Shown here in pieces: positions 55,365 through 63,666 of a DNA stretch of 64,000 bases. The first letter of the stretch is position 1; the number at the start of each line of letters is the position of its first letter. The notes below the pieces were generated by a model. That model had not been told where the DNA came from. It saw only the letters and a list, made by a program, of their open reading frames with translations, and did no database searches. The stretch spans positions 1,302,001-1,366,000 of the forward strand of contig NZ_CP124836.1 in assembly GCF_029964055.1 (NCBI RefSeq), given 5' to 3'. Position numbers and translations under genes: made by a program. Origin of the DNA: Arthrobacter sp. EM1. GTDB lineage: Bacteria; Actinomycetota; Actinomycetes; Actinomycetales; Micrococcaceae.

Positions 55365-56349
55365 GCGCGTGTTCCTTTGTGGTGTCCATGACTTGGGTGA
55401 AGAGCCGGGCCCAGTTCCCGCCCATCACGGCTGTGATGGTGTGGTCGGTGAGGCCTGCTGCTGCGAGGCCGTCGGTGAGCCGGGGAAAGTCCAGGGGGCC
55501 GGTGAACCAGTCCGGCCATTGGGGCCAGGTCGGCGTGTTCTGCGGATCGGTCGGTTGCCAGCGGCCGTTGCGGAGCCAGCCGACGAATTCCTGGTCCCAG
55601 CCGCGGGTGCAGTCGCTGCCGATACCGATGCTGGTGGGCCCGTATTGGTCCACCATGCGTGCCACCATCGTGCAGAAGCTTTCGAGGGTGACGTGTTCGC
55701 CGCCGCTGACGGTGGGGTAGAGGCAGCAGCCGATGACGCCGCCGCGGTCCACGAGCGGCTGGATGACGTCGTGGGGTTTGTTCCGGGGCGTATCAAAAAA
55801 CCAGAGCGGGTTTGAATGGGTGATGGAGACCGGCACCGAGGATGCTTCGATGGCCTCGCGGCTGGTCCGGTATCCGACGTGGGAGAGGTCGATGAGCATG
55901 CCGACCCGGTTCATTTCTTCCACAATTACCCGCCCGTAGCGGGTCAGGCCGGCGTCGTCGGCTTCGAAGCATCCGCCGCCGATCAGGTTCTGGTTGTTGT
56001 AGGTCAGCTGCGCAATCCGGACCCCGAGCCGGTGGAAGAGTTCAACGTAGCGGTAGTCATCTTCGAAGGGGCTGGCATTCTGGAACCCGAGGAACACGGC
56101 GATCTTGTTCTGCTCCTTCGCGGTTTCAATGTCTGCCCCGGTTGAGGCCAGGAATGCCAGGTCCGGGTTGCGGTTGACGAGCTCCAGCCACTGGCCGACG
56201 GACCGGAGGGTGTCCGCGGCGTTTTCCCAGACGGCGCAGGTCGCGTTGACCGCGCTGACGCCCCCGGTGCGCAGTTCTTCCAGGACGGGGCGGCTCCAGT
56301 TGCTGATCTGCAGGCCGTCCACGACGGTCAGCTGCTGGTGCAGGCTCAT
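55357..56349 (-). CDS. Membrane dipeptidase (peptidase M19) family hydrolase
   Basis: The 330 residues form a metal-dependent amidohydrolase-type barrel. Visible family segments are FLGFQNASPFEDDYRYVELF (bridging Glu replaced), GVRIAQLTYNNQNLIGGGCF, GMLIDLSHVGYRTSREAIEA and VPVSITHSNPLWFFDTPRNK with GIGSDCTRGWDQEF near the end. The usual N-terminal DGHND metal motif reads VDGLQISNW here, so one zinc site may be lost. It may hydrolyse an unusual amide or lactone. Confidence 0.82.
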   Translation of the reverse strand: MSLHQQLTVVDGLQISNWSRPVLEELRTGGVSAVNATCAVWENAADTLRSVGQWLELVNRNPDLAFLASTGADIETAKEQNKIAVFLGFQNASPFEDDYRYVELFHRLGVRIAQLTYNNQNLIGGGCFEADDAGLTRYGRVIVEEMNRVGMLIDLSHVGYRTSREAIEASSVPVSITHSNPLWFFDTPRNKPHDVIQPLVDRGGVIGCCLYPTVSGGEHVTLESFCTMVARMVDQYGPTSIGIGSDCTRGWDQEFVGWLRNGRWQPTDPQNTPTWPQWPDWFTGPLDFPRLTDGLAAAGLTDHTITAVMGGNWARLFTQVMDTTKEHAHV

Positions 56350-58064
56350 TTTCCCTGCTCCTTCGGCGCTGTCGGGAAGAGCCAGTCGTCCTCGTCCGTT
56401 CCGTGGTTGATGTCCACCGCGCGGGGGGCTCCGCTGAACAAGGTCACGCGCAGCCAGTCCGTTGACTGCGGGCTGAAGTTGTTCATCCCGTAGCTGGCCA
56501 GCTGAAAGCGCTGGGTGCTCAGGGGCAGGAATCCACCGTCGATGAGGTTGTCCTGCAGCTCCCCGTAGAGGTAGGGGCGGGTCTGCTGGACCCGGGACGC
56601 GGCGAACCGGTGCCCGGGGTGGGCCAGGAGGAACTCCGCGATGCTCTGATGTGCCGGAAACCGTTCCAGGTCCGCGGTGAGGGCATTGATGCGGCGGGCG
56701 ATGTCCGTGCCGTGCTCGGCGGCACCTTCGGGCCGGGCTGCGCGCAGGTCCCGGCGGGGCTCTTCGTTGGCTGCGGAAGAGAACCAGTAATAACGCGTCC
56801 TCTCCGGATCGTTGAAGTCGTAGCCGCGGGCCCAGGCGTAATTGGTCTCCAGCAACTGCCTCAGTTCCCGGCAGGGCATGGCCGCGTCGAAGGGTGCGGC
56901 GCCGTCAACTCTGAGCAGGGACTCGGCGTCCTCGTCGAAGTCGGTACGGAGTTCGATGACGATGGAGGCAAAGATCCCCCGGGCTTCCGGGCTGAGGCTT
57001 GCGGCTTTCTCGTGCAGGCGGGCCAGGACCGGGGCGGGTTCCGTCGCGGCGGCCATGTGGGTCCGCAGCTCTTCCAGGAGCTGCTGGACCTGGGGTCGGA
57101 TCGCATCGGTGGGCAGGAAGGGGGCGGTGTTCAGTGCGTGTTTCTCTTCCAGGTGGCGGTCAGCCTTAACCAGAAGCTCCGCGACGCGGGCAAGATCGGG
57201 ATGCCCGGGTGCGTAGTCCCGGCCGAGCCCGGCGGCGAGCGGAATTTCCCGCAGCCGGCACCAGGCGTCCAGATAGTCCGGGTGGTTGATCACGAATGGG
57301 ACCATGCCCAGTCCGGTGGCGTTGCCCAGTCCCAGGTAACGGCTCCACGCCGCGTCCAGCGGGACCGCGGTGGTGCCAGCCGCCGAGGCTTTGGCGCGGG
57401 CGACGTGTTCAACCATGTCCATGCTGAGTTCTCGCAGCAGCCAGGCGGTGAGCATCTGGGACCGGTAGGGTACGGCCAGCGGGTGGTCGGCGGGGATGTC
57501 CGTGAATTCCTTGAGCCCGAATTTTCCGTTCCCGTAGAACGCGGTGCTGCGGATTAGGTACGGGCTGGGGCCGATGGCGTCGACGTCGGGCTGGGACCCG
57601 GCGGCCAAACAGTCGCTGACGTAGTCAAAGAAGCGTGCGCTGCGGTTCGCCCGGGTCAGGACGATGGTGTCCGGATCGACGCGGCCGCGTTCCTGGACGG
57701 GAACATTGCGCCGCAGTTCAGCTTCGCGCTCCGGCGTGAGGTCCCCTTCAATGAGGGCCGCGGTCACGTCCCAGGCAGCCGCGATGACCCGGTCGGTGCG
57801 TTCGCTTTCCTCCAGCGTGCGGCAGAAAGCGATGAAGGTCAGCTGCCGGCCTTCGGCGTCCACGGTGTAGACGGCGGTGCCCCGGGCGTCGGCGTCGAGA
57901 TCCAGGCGGGTCCTGGACACGGACCACTTCCGGGCTGCGGCGCGGCGGAGCATGGTGCGGGCAAAGCTGTGCCGGGTGGACCAGGCACCGTTCATGTCGG
58001 TGCCGGAGAGTACTTCCTCCGGGGTCCGGAGCCCGTGTGCGGTTCGTTCGTCCTGCAGTGTCAT
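56346..58064 (-). CDS. Uncharacterised 572-residue catabolic-operon protein
   Basis: The start ATG 58064 has GAAGG 7 bases upstream. The protein opens RTPEEVLSGTDMNGAWSTRH and has conserved-looking blocks FYGNGKFGLKEFTDI, PYRSQMLTAWLLRELSMDMV and RTRYYWFSSAANEEPRRDLR. No domain is recognised and there are no membrane helices or signal. It is coupled to the M19 gene by a 4-base overlap and follows the aldehyde dehydrogenase gene. Its size and location suggest a core enzyme of an undescribed pathway. Confidence 0.7.
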   Translation of the reverse strand: MTLQDERTAHGLRTPEEVLSGTDMNGAWSTRHSFARTMLRRAAARKWSVSRTRLDLDADARGTAVYTVDAEGRQLTFIAFCRTLEESERTDRVIAAAWDVTAALIEGDLTPEREAELRRNVPVQERGRVDPDTIVLTRANRSARFFDYVSDCLAAGSQPDVDAIGPSPYLIRSTAFYGNGKFGLKEFTDIPADHPLAVPYRSQMLTAWLLRELSMDMVEHVARAKASAAGTTAVPLDAAWSRYLGLGNATGLGMVPFVINHPDYLDAWCRLREIPLAAGLGRDYAPGHPDLARVAELLVKADRHLEEKHALNTAPFLPTDAIRPQVQQLLEELRTHMAAATEPAPVLARLHEKAASLSPEARGIFASIVIELRTDFDEDAESLLRVDGAAPFDAAMPCRELRQLLETNYAWARGYDFNDPERTRYYWFSSAANEEPRRDLRAARPEGAAEHGTDIARRINALTADLERFPAHQSIAEFLLAHPGHRFAASRVQQTRPYLYGELQDNLIDGGFLPLSTQRFQLASYGMNNFSPQSTDWLRVTLFSGAPRAVDINHGTDEDDWLFPTAPKEQGK

Positions 58065-58066
58065 GA

Positions 58067-59527
58067 TCATGCCTTCGCGGGTGCCAGACGGAGATATGCG
58101 GTCTTTTCGTGGGTAAAGAAGGCCGCGGCGACGGTACTGTTCTGTTCCCGGGGGCCGGCAAAGGTTGAATCCTTCATTCCGCCGAAGGGTGCATGCAGTT
58201 CGGAACCGGTCGAGGGCGCATTGACCTTGACGAGGCCGGCGTCCAGATAGGTCACGCACTGCCGGGCGGCGCGCTCATCGCTGGTAAAGACCGCGGCCGT
58301 GAGGCCGAACTCGGTGTTGTTGGCCAAGGCGATGGCTTCGTCCAGTGTTGCGGCGCGGAGAATGGTGACCACGGGGCCGAAGACCTCTTCGTGGCAGATC
58401 GTCATCGACTCCGGCCCGGTCAGCACGGTGGGCAGGACGTAGTGCCCGTCCCCGGCGGGAGCGGTGGCCTGAGCGAGGATTTCCCCGCCTTCGGTGATGG
58501 CCGTCTCGATCGCGGCGTTGATTTCATCGCGGGCGGAGCCGGAAACTACGGGGCCGATCTGCACCGACGGGTCAGTGCCCGGGCCCAGGACAAGTGCGGA
58601 GACTTTCTCCTTCACCCTGGCCAGGAACGCCTCGTGTCCGTCGCCGACGAGGATGATCCGCCGGGTGGCCGTGCACTTCTGGCCGGTGGAGCCCATCGCG
58701 GCGTTGACGGCGCTGGACGCGGCCAGTTCGACGTCGGCGTCGGGCAGGACGAGAGTGGCGTTGTGTCCGCCGAGTTCCATCTGCAGTTTCGCGCCGCGTC
58801 CACAGACAATCCCGCGAATGTGGTGGCCCACCGGAACGGACCCGGTAAACGTCACGCCCGCCACGGACGGATGGGAAACGAGTTCAGAGCCCAGCGGACC
58901 CGGGCCAAGGAGCAGGTTCGCAACGCCGGCCGGCACACCGGCCGCGGCCAGGATGTCCATCAGCAGGACGGACACTCCGGGGGTGTTGCTGGCGGACTTC
59001 CAGACCACCGTGTTGCCGTGCAGCAGTGCCGGTGCGATCTTCCAGGCCGGGATCTGCAGCGGGAAATTCCACGGCGTGATCACCCCGACGATCCCCAGCG
59101 GGCGCCGCACGGTCAGGATCCGCTCCTCGGGGTGGCTGGAAGGGTATTCGGTGCCGACAGGGTTCCTGGCAGAGCCTGCGTGGTACTCGAACGTGTCGGC
59201 GGACGCGTCGACCTCCATCCTGGACTCCGCCAGGGTCTTGCCGTGCTCGGCCGTCATGACGCGGGCTATCTCCTCGGCCCGTTCCCGGATCAGTGCCGCC
59301 GCCGCCGACAGAATCCGGCCCCGGGCCAGAATCCCCAGCCTGTCCCATGCCGGTGCGGCGTCAGCAGCAGCCTGGATCGCCTGCGCGAGCTCCGCGGAAC
59401 CGGCCTGGTGATACGTTGTGACCGCTTCCTCCGGCGCCGAGGGGTTGAACCGGGACGTCGTGTCCCCGGTCCCTTCAACCCAACTACCGTTGATAAAGCT
59501 GCTGGCGAGCTTGGTCATGACGGGCAT
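58067..59527 (-). CDS. Aldehyde dehydrogenase
   Basis: The protein has 486 residues from ATG 59527, which has AGAGG 8 bases upstream. NAD-binding region: GVITPWNFPLQIPAWKIAPA; general base Glu in KLQMELGGHNATLVLPDADV; catalytic Cys in GSTGQKCTATRRIILVGDGH; and EVFGPVVTILRAATLDEAIA. The closest resemblance is to semialdehyde dehydrogenases such as 2-oxoglutarate semialdehyde dehydrogenase. It is first in the operon and divergent from the LysR gene. Confidence 0.92.
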   Translation of the reverse strand: MPVMTKLASSFINGSWVEGTGDTTSRFNPSAPEEAVTTYHQAGSAELAQAIQAAADAAPAWDRLGILARGRILSAAAALIRERAEEIARVMTAEHGKTLAESRMEVDASADTFEYHAGSARNPVGTEYPSSHPEERILTVRRPLGIVGVITPWNFPLQIPAWKIAPALLHGNTVVWKSASNTPGVSVLLMDILAAAGVPAGVANLLLGPGPLGSELVSHPSVAGVTFTGSVPVGHHIRGIVCGRGAKLQMELGGHNATLVLPDADVELAASSAVNAAMGSTGQKCTATRRIILVGDGHEAFLARVKEKVSALVLGPGTDPSVQIGPVVSGSARDEINAAIETAITEGGEILAQATAPAGDGHYVLPTVLTGPESMTICHEEVFGPVVTILRAATLDEAIALANNTEFGLTAAVFTSDERAARQCVTYLDAGLVKVNAPSTGSELHAPFGGMKDSTFAGPREQNSTVAAAFFTHEKTAYLRLAPAKA

Positions 59528-59646
59528 TCTCGAACCTCTTAGTGTTTGTTGATCTGTGACTGTCCTCACGATCAACGGTAAACCCGAAACCCGGCCCAAA
59601 GAAGTATCTATTTGACTCCCATCAATACTCACTTAGTCTTGTTCGT
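59528..59646. promoter_or_regulatory. Divergent promoter region of the LysR gene and catabolic operon
   Basis: A stretch of 119 bases, AT-richer than its surroundings, contains ATCTATTTGACTCCCATCAA. It has several T-N11-A matches, the loose LysR-binding pattern. No further detail can be fixed by eye. Confidence 0.5.
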
Positions 59647-60546
59647 ATGAACCTTCGTCGCCTGGAGCTTTTCGTCGCAGTGGCCGAAGAACTGCACTTC
59701 AACCGAGCCGCCGAGCGGCTGCACATGGCCCAGCCGCCGCTGAGCCAGCAGATCCGCAAACTCGAAGAGGAATGCAAGACCCAGCTGTTCGTGCGCAACT
59801 CCCGCAACGTGCAGCTCACCGCCGACGGCGAACTGCTCCTGAAGCACGCTCGTAAAGTCCTCAGCCAGTACGGCGCCATGACCGCGGCCCTCCGGCAGGC
59901 CCGCGACGGCGAAATCGGCAAACTGCGTCTCGGCTTCGTCTCCTCGGCGGCCATTTCGGCACTTCCACCCGTGGTCCGGGAACTCCGGTCCCACTGGCCC
60001 GGCATCGACCTCGAGCTCCGCGAGGAAACCACCGACGCCCAGATCGAGCTCATCACCGCCGGCGCCCTGGACGCCGGAATCGCCCGGGAAGTCCGGACCG
60101 TGCCGGGCCTGGGCACCACACTCCTGCAAAACGAACGCCTCGTAGTTGCCGTCCCGACAGACCACCCCCTGGCGACCCGCACCTCAGTCGGGCTCGGAGA
60201 ACTGAAGGGGGAGAGGTTCATTGCCTTCCCGCGGGACCGGATCTCGCGGCTTTTCGACCACATCGCCGCCTTGCTCCACGCCGCCGACGTTGACTTCGAT
60301 CTCGCCCAGCAAGCCGTCCAGTTCCCCACCATCCTCGGGCTCGTCGCCGCCCACCTGGGCATCGCAGTCGTCCCGGAATCGCTCCGTGCCTTCGCCATCC
60401 CCGGCCTGGCCTACCTGGACATCGAGGACACCAGCGCCATCTCCCGCGTCAGCCTGATCTACAGCAACGACATGACAGACTCGCCCCTCGTCGCCAAAGT
60501 CAGGGTCGCCTGCCGGCAGACGATGGGAGCGCCGGAGACCGGCTAG
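59647..60546 (+). CDS. LysR-family transcriptional regulator
   Basis: The 299 residues carry the N-terminal helix-turn-helix MNLRRLELFVAVAEELHFNR / AAERLHMAQPPLSQQIRKLE. A CbnR/BenM-like effector domain (KLRLGFVSSAAISALPPVVR, LVVAVPTDHPLATRTSVGLG, ILGLVAAHLGIAVVPESL) follows. Divergent placement next to the aldehyde dehydrogenase gene indicates that it activates the catabolic operon in response to a pathway compound. Confidence 0.93.
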   Translation: MNLRRLELFVAVAEELHFNRAAERLHMAQPPLSQQIRKLEEECKTQLFVRNSRNVQLTADGELLLKHARKVLSQYGAMTAALRQARDGEIGKLRLGFVSSAAISALPPVVRELRSHWPGIDLELREETTDAQIELITAGALDAGIAREVRTVPGLGTTLLQNERLVVAVPTDHPLATRTSVGLGELKGERFIAFPRDRISRLFDHIAALLHAADVDFDLAQQAVQFPTILGLVAAHLGIAVVPESLRAFAIPGLAYLDIEDTSAISRVSLIYSNDMTDSPLVAKVRVACRQTMGAPETG

Positions 60547-60723
60547 TGCGGGCCGTAGCGGGGCGGTCTTGCGGTGATGTCAGGCGGCCTGGTCGCCCAG
60601 GCCGCCGTCGACGCCGCGAAATCCCAACAGGACAGACTCCTGCGTGGCGGGTAGAAGACATGATGGGGGTGGAAGGGATGGCCCGTTGTTCAGGCACCCG
60701 TCGGCGGCGGGTTGGTCAAACCG

Positions 60724-60888
60724 ATGTCCGCTCGCTGGGAACAGTACTTGAACAAGGCCGAAGAAGAAGCGCCTAGGATCAAGGCCCACGCCCAGAACGC
60801 GCCCCCGGCTAGAGACCAGGTTACCGAAGCGGCCCAGAACTACCTGCCGACCCAGGAAGAATCAGGATCCTGCGCCCACCGGCTGTGA
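60724..60888 (+). CDS. Very small hypothetical protein or remnant
   Basis: The 54 codons (MSARWEQYLNKAEEEAPRIK, AHAQNAPPARDQVTEAAQNY) are protein-like and resemble small actinobacterial orphan proteins of this composition. No domain or ribosome-binding site is evident; the region around it is decayed. Confidence 0.3.
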   Translation: MSARWEQYLNKAEEEAPRIKAHAQNAPPARDQVTEAAQNYLPTQEESGSCAHRL

Positions 60889-61070
60889 TCGGCGGGGCAT
60901 CCCCACCGCGTCCTGGCACTGCGGCAAGTGGATTTATCGGCCCGGTAGACCCACTAGCCGATCTCGTCGCCACCAGCTGCTCGCCGCCGTTGCCCTGGCG
61001 CGTTGGGGCGGGCCCGGACACAGCTAGTCCTTGCGCGTCGGCCGTCAAATTCGTTGCTGGCCAACTACGA

Positions 61071-61631
61071 TCACCTATCATCCCTGTGCCGTGCCGGGTC
61101 CGCCGTTTCCGGCACGTCGGGATCGGCGGCCCCGGATCGGCCGGACATCTCCTGCCCGATGAACTCATAGTGGGCGAGCATGTCGGCCACGTTGGTGCCG
61201 GGGCATCCGCTTTCGTCATCAAGCCAACTGAAGACAAAGTCGCTTGCCGTGAGAAGTTCATTGTCGGTGAAGTCGTTCAGGCGGGTGCGGTGGCCGCCGC
61301 CCGGGCTGACCGCGGACCGTGCGGACAATGATGGGTTGCGTTCCCGGGAGCGTATGTCCAGAGAGATGCCCCGGCCCCGGACAGGTAATGCTCCGGGGTC
61401 GTTGCATGCGGCTTCCAGGTCTGTGCGCAGTCCGGCAAGGGCCGCTGACTCCACGAACGTGGCATGGCCCAAGCGGACCAGGATGTGGGCTGTAGGCCGA
61501 ATCTGCCGGATTCTGCAGGCAATACTTATCAGCGCTCCCCGGGAGACTTTGGTGAGGTTGCCCGCTATCTCGACGTGGACGGTGTCCGATGGGGTGTCTA
61601 GAAAGACAAACGCGTCGAGGCAACGATCCAT
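61071..61631 (-). CDS. STAS-like (anti-sigma-factor antagonist) protein
   Basis: The protein has 186 residues from ATG 61631. The first about 90 (DAFVFLDTPSDTVHVEIAGN, ALISIACRIRQIRPTAHILV, GHATFVESAALAGLRTDLEA) resemble a STAS fold with the D/H-x-S-x-x-L helix. The rest is hydrophilic. The start codon is the centre of a 36-bp perfect palindrome, so the true start may differ. It lies downstream of the ECF/Asp23 genes, consistent with stress signalling. Confidence 0.55.
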   Translation of the reverse strand: MDRCLDAFVFLDTPSDTVHVEIAGNLTKVSRGALISIACRIRQIRPTAHILVRLGHATFVESAALAGLRTDLEAACNDPGALPVRGRGISLDIRSRERNPSLSARSAVSPGGGHRTRLNDFTDNELLTASDFVFSWLDDESGCPGTNVADMLAHYEFIGQEMSGRSGAADPDVPETADPARHRDDR

Positions 61632-61648
61632 GGATCGTTGCCTCGACG
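61613..61648. repeat. Perfect 36-bp palindrome
   Basis: CGTCGAGGCAACGATCCA (61613-61630) is followed without spacer by its exact complement (61631-61648). It covers the first codons and presumed ribosome-binding region of the STAS-like gene. Confidence 0.9.
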
Positions 61649-61777
61649 GGATATCGGTCGAGGCCGTGGGCTGATGTGGTGGCCAGTGGACGGTGCCGTC
61701 AGGGAGTGCGCAGCGCGCTGCCGGGGTGGGCTGTCTGCCGCTCCCGGCGACGGAAGGGCCGGGCGCTGGCCGGCGTG

Positions 61778-62131
61778 TCACGTCGTCGGTCCTGTCCCGC
61801 ACGGCACGTACCGGATGGAACTGATTTCCACAACGACGTTCACGGTGCTTCCCCTCGGGTTGTCAGCGAGGCTGGTGCGGAGGATCTCGGCGATGTTGCG
61901 GGCGAGGTCGGTGGCCGGGACAGTGCCGTCCGCTCCGACCCGGACCCTGGCGGTTGTCGAGGTACCTTCGGTGCTGACGAACACACGGTCCGTGGCCGGA
62001 TCACCGGGTGCCGGGGCCAATGCCTCCTGGACTCGGCGCGCCAGGTATTTCCAGGCCGGGTCTGCTGGGTAGAGGGTGTGGACCCCTTCCAGGGACATGA
62101 TCAGTTTACTGAGGCGGGCGGTGTCGGTCAT
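61778..62131 (-). CDS. Hypothetical protein of the stress cluster
   Basis: The 117 residues have SKLIMSLEGVHTLYPADPAW then a beta-rich part (STTARVRVGADGTVPATDLA, STVNVVVEISSIRYVP) similar in pattern to Asp23/Gls24-like domains, with which it is probably related. It overlaps the Asp23 fusion gene by 26 bases. Confidence 0.7.
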   Translation of the reverse strand: MTDTARLSKLIMSLEGVHTLYPADPAWKYLARRVQEALAPAPGDPATDRVFVSTEGTSTTARVRVGADGTVPATDLARNIAEILRTSLADNPRGSTVNVVVEISSIRYVPCGTGPTT

Positions 62132-62720
62132 CGTCCCGTCCTTTCGTTCCGGGCGGGGAGGGGGGACGGAGTTCGGTGATGGTGATGTTCAGCGCGGCGA
62201 TGTTCAGTTCGGAGTGTGTGGCCAGGGCTGCGGAAAGTTCCGTGCGCAGGGTCGCTGCGAGTTCGGGGAGGCGGTAGCCATACCTGGCTGATACATCGAC
62301 GTTCACGATGATCGGCGCTCGAGGGGTGGTGACGGCGCCGGCAAAGCGGCATTTGCCGATCATGACGCCTTCGACCGTGTCGCCGACGGAGCGTACGAGG
62401 CCAGTCAGGGCTCCTTCTGTCTGGAACAGCACGTCGCCGGCGAGCCCGGGTGCGACGGGGATGCTGCGCCCAGCCTTAATCTCCAGGCCAAGGTTGGCGA
62501 GGATGTTTTCCAGCCAGGGCGAGTCGTCCCGGGCTGCCTCGGCGAGATCTTCGGCGAGAAGGTCCCGGGTAAAGGCCTGGAGCCTGCGAAGCCCGGCCAA
62601 CCCGGCCTGGCACTGTGGGCAGGTGCTGATGTGTTCAACATCATCGGACGTGCCTTTGTCGAGGTAGTCGCTGAGGTCTTCGATGGTGCGTCCGCAGCCG
62701 GTGTCGGTCGTGTCGTTCAT
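62106..62720 (-). CDS. Zinc-finger / Asp23-Gls24 fusion protein
   Basis: Of 204 residues, 1-50 hold an anti-sigma-like zinc motif (HISTCPQCQAGLAGLRRL, HxxxCxxC). The C-terminal half is an Asp23/Gls24 domain (VEGVMIGKCRFAGAVTTPRA, IIVNVDVSARYGYRLPELAA, LNIAALNITITELRPP). The start overlaps the stop of the ECF sigma gene (ATGA), the usual place of a cognate anti-sigma factor. It may combine sigma control with an envelope-stress scaffold role. Confidence 0.8.
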   Translation of the reverse strand: MNDTTDTGCGRTIEDLSDYLDKGTSDDVEHISTCPQCQAGLAGLRRLQAFTRDLLAEDLAEAARDDSPWLENILANLGLEIKAGRSIPVAPGLAGDVLFQTEGALTGLVRSVGDTVEGVMIGKCRFAGAVTTPRAPIIVNVDVSARYGYRLPELAATLRTELSAALATHSELNIAALNITITELRPPSPPGTKGRDDDRHRPPQ

Positions 62721-63352
62721 CGCCAGTCCTCCATTTTCTGGGCCAGTGTGGTCCGCGCTCTGGCCAGCCGTCCGCGGACGGCGGCTTGGCTGATGTTGAG
62801 GGTTTGGGCGATGTCCTCATATGTTTGCCCCCCCAGTTCGCGCAGCACCCAACATCGTCGTTGCTCTTCCGGCAGCGCGGCCAGCGCGCGTTCGAGGGCT
62901 TGCGTGCCGGTTATTGTGATGGCGGAGGACTCGGGCCCCGGCGCGGGGTCGGCTAGGTCTGGGGTGTGTTCGATTGTGGCGTGGGATTTGCGGCGGCGGA
63001 GGACGTCAACAGCCAGGTTGCCTGTGATCCGCAGCAGCCAGGGACGAGCGGCGGACGCGTCGCGGAGCCCGCCGATCTGGTTCCAGGCCTGGATCAGGGC
63101 TTCCTGGACGACGTCATCGGCCTCTGTCGTCGAGCCCAGGACTCGGCGGGCGTAGGCGCGCATTATTGTCCCGTGCCTTCGTGCCAAGAGCTCGAATGCG
63201 TCCATGTCGCCGTCGCCGGCCCGCCGGGCCAACAGCTCGTCGCTGCCTTCGGCGAGGGCTTCGGCGATGGTGTCGAGAGTAGTCAAGTTCTCTGCCTTGT
63301 CAGAGCTGCAGGTCGTTGGGGTAACAGCCGGGCCGGGACGGGAGTTCGGCAC
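62717..63352 (-). CDS. ECF-type RNA polymerase sigma factor
   Basis: The 211 residues have region 2 (DMDAFELLARRHGTIMRAYA, EADDVVQEALIQAWNQI) and region 4 (LPEEQRRCWVLRELGGQTYE, DIAQTLNISQAAVRGRLARA), separated by the normal linker. It heads an operon with the zinc-finger/Asp23 gene and should direct transcription of stress genes such as the neighbouring csbD-like gene. Confidence 0.92.
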   Translation of the reverse strand: MPNSRPGPAVTPTTCSSDKAENLTTLDTIAEALAEGSDELLARRAGDGDMDAFELLARRHGTIMRAYARRVLGSTTEADDVVQEALIQAWNQIGGLRDASAARPWLLRITGNLAVDVLRRRKSHATIEHTPDLADPAPGPESSAITITGTQALERALAALPEEQRRCWVLRELGGQTYEDIAQTLNISQAAVRGRLARARTTLAQKMEDWR

Positions 63353-63358
63353 CGCGGG

Positions 63359-63586
63359 TTACTTGCTGAAGCCGTCTTTGAGTTTGCGGGCGGCATTCCT
63401 GATATTCTCGCCGACGTCGGCGGCGGCATCCTTGGCTTTCTCACCGGCTTCCTTCATCCCTGCGGCGGCCTGATCCTTTTGGCCCTCCCGTTCCAGCTGC
63501 CTGTCGTCAGTGACTTTGCCGGTACCTTCTTTGGCGGCGCCGAGGTGGTGTTGAACGCTGATTTCTGCTTTGTCGTCGATGCCCAT
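63359..63586 (-). CDS. CsbD-family stress protein
   Basis: The 75 residues match CsbD proteins: NTLGAAKEGTGKVTDD-type start (here HHLGAAKEGTGKVTDDRQLE), REGQKDQAAAGMKEAGEKAK, then a charged helix. The role is unknown, but the family is induced by general stress. The stop is 6 bases before the sigma gene start, so they may be co-transcribed. Confidence 0.85.
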   Translation of the reverse strand: MGIDDKAEISVQHHLGAAKEGTGKVTDDRQLEREGQKDQAAAGMKEAGEKAKDAAADVGENIRNAARKLKDGFSK

Positions 63587-63666
63587 GGGGGTGTCCTTTC
63601 GATGTGTTGGGTGAGTGCGGAGGACTGGTTATCCGTGATCAGGAGAACGTTGGTTCCCCCAACGGC

